A DNA stretch of 60,000 bases from Liolophura sinensis (Eukaryota > Mollusca > Polyplacophora > Chitonida > Chitonidae), in assembly GCF_032854445.1 (NCBI RefSeq), contig NC_088302.1, positions 746,001 through 806,000 on the forward strand, written 5' to 3'. Within the stretch, counting starts at the first letter, position 1, and each line of letters opens with the position of its first letter. The notes under the pieces were generated by a model, which did not search any database, was not told the DNA's origin, and saw only the letters and a program-made list of their open reading frames with translations. The translations under genes and the position numbers were made by a program. Below are positions 58,690 to 60,000 of the stretch, piece after piece.

Positions 58690-59158
58690 CAACAAAAAAT
58701 GGTTCACGTCATGTAAGGAAGATGCAAAGGAGTAACATGTAAACACACGTGTACATGTTCACGGCATGTAAGGAAGACACAAACATGTGACATGTAAACA
58801 CACGGGTACATGTTCACGGCATGTAAGGAAGACACAAACGTGTGACATGTAAACACACGGGTACATGTTCACGGCATGTAAGGAAGACACAAACGTGTGA
58901 CATGTAAACACACGTTTACATGTTCACGGCATGTAAGGAAGACACAAACGTGTGACATGTAAACACACGTGTACATGTTCACGTCATGTAAGGAAGATGC
59001 AAAGGAGTAACATGTAAACACACGTGTACATGTTCACGGCATGTAAGGAAGACACAAATGTGTGACATGTAAACACACATTTACATGTTCACGGCATGTA
59101 AGGAAGACACAAACATGTGACATGTAAACACACGTGTACATGTTCACGGCATGTAAGG
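58690..59158 (+). repeat. 55-bp minisatellite (about 8 units)
   Basis: Units TGTAAACACACGTGTACATG plus TTCACGGCATGTAAGGAAGA plus CACAAACGTGTGACA; the core ACACACGTGTACATGT is near-palindromic. Confidence 0.95.
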
Positions 59159-60000
59159 TCTGTTTAATAAAGTTTTATAATCTTTTCATGTTTTAAAAGT
59201 CAAAGAAATAAAGACAAAATGTTCAAAGGAAATGATTTGGGGATACAGTCTAAAGATAGGGCTAGCCCAAACAAGCAGACAGCATCAGGTCAAGATTCAG
59301 TGATTACATTTGAACACGCCTGATTTAACAAGCTAAGTAGTTCACAGCCAATGATCAGTGATGCGTCCTTAATAGCAGCAGCAGAGACAAAAAAAATCAT
59401 TTTAATTAGTGAGCTGACTCACTCCAAGGTTGGACACCATTTCCCTTACCCCTGTTTGCCTGTTGTTATAAAAAACAATAAAAATCAAGTCTTAAGAGAA
59501 ATTATAACCAATGCATACAAAAGGATAGCTCATCGATAGTGGCATTAAATTCTGACACATTACAGTCTGTGTCTAATTTCTAATGACAGGGTATAAAACA
59601 TCCTTCAACAATGGGATCTCAACTGTTTTTATGATCATACATTCCAGCCTGGCTCTAGCAGCAGAGCTATAGGAGTTATTGTCAAGCTGCATAATCCCTG
59701 TTATTGCAGGGGAAAGGTCAGGAGGCCGCTAACCTCAGCCAGTGTCTTCCATCACATGACAGTTGGCATGATGAGATTTGATTGGCCTGTCAGGAGAAAT
59801 CTACAGCCCCTGGGACACCCAAACTGACAACTAGTTAGAGTAATGGTTTGCCATGAAGATCTCTAATTCCACACACATTGCACATGTATGACTGTACGCC
59901 CATGTACATGTTAGCACCGGGTAGACGGGTAGATCTGTAGACAGATTTTCCAAGAGAGGAATATTAAATTCCTAGTACATGTACTATACGCAGATCCAAT
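59159..60000. other. Unique sequence to the window edge
   Basis: The stretch 59690-59830 is complex and GC-richer (CATCACATGACAGTTGGC, GATTTGATTGGCCTG) and might be a conserved element; no coding signal seen. Confidence 0.35.

Overview
The window is a piece of a eukaryotic, almost certainly invertebrate metazoan genome. It has spliced genes with long introns, tRNA-derived SINEs of the kind common in molluscs and other lophotrochozoans (tails ending in CAAATAAAT or in CACTCACTCAC repeats), and a very high load of minisatellites. By my rough sum about 26 kb, or 44 % of the window, is tandem arrays from about 25 unrelated families. I cannot name the species.

Two genes are recognised and both lie on the minus strand. 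(1) At about 2840-8991 is the 5' two thirds of a FAM227-family gene. Eight exons join in frame and contain the diagnostic FWW motif. The gene runs off the left edge, and its last visible intron is filled by an 87-bp minisatellite. (2) At 24394-34352 is a CSPG4/NG2 (Drosophila Kon-tiki/Perdido type) transmembrane proteoglycan. Two very large exons encode two laminin-G domains, an EGF-like module, 15 CSPG repeats, a membrane span and a tail ending in the PDZ ligand YWV. The exon with the start codon and signal peptide was not found. Everything from 34.4 to 60 kb is probably its first intron or 5' flank, and it is mostly arrays and SINEs.

Between these genes (9-22 kb) I see candidate exons of a plus-strand gene that I do not recognise (10.2, perhaps 11.8, 17.1, 20.9 and 21.3 kb; the last three are phase-compatible and end in a stop), plus two or three short candidate minus-strand exons (9.65, 10.4 and 10.65 kb). 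The rest is tandem arrays of 25-67 bp units, including a 1430-bp higher-order duplication.

The most unusual pattern is that several minisatellites are built on splice sites. The 87-bp array begins at the FAM227 exon 8 donor and repeats that donor (GTGAGTTACC or GTAAGTTACC) roughly 30 times on the sense strand. Other arrays start at the exon 5 acceptor and near the exon 7 donor. A small 25-bp array starts at the donor of a candidate exon at 9.65 kb. Two arrays in the presumed CSPG4 intron 1 carry strong donor-like sites in most units on the sense strand. One FAM227 intron also has the hallmarks of a U12-type (minor spliceosome) intron.
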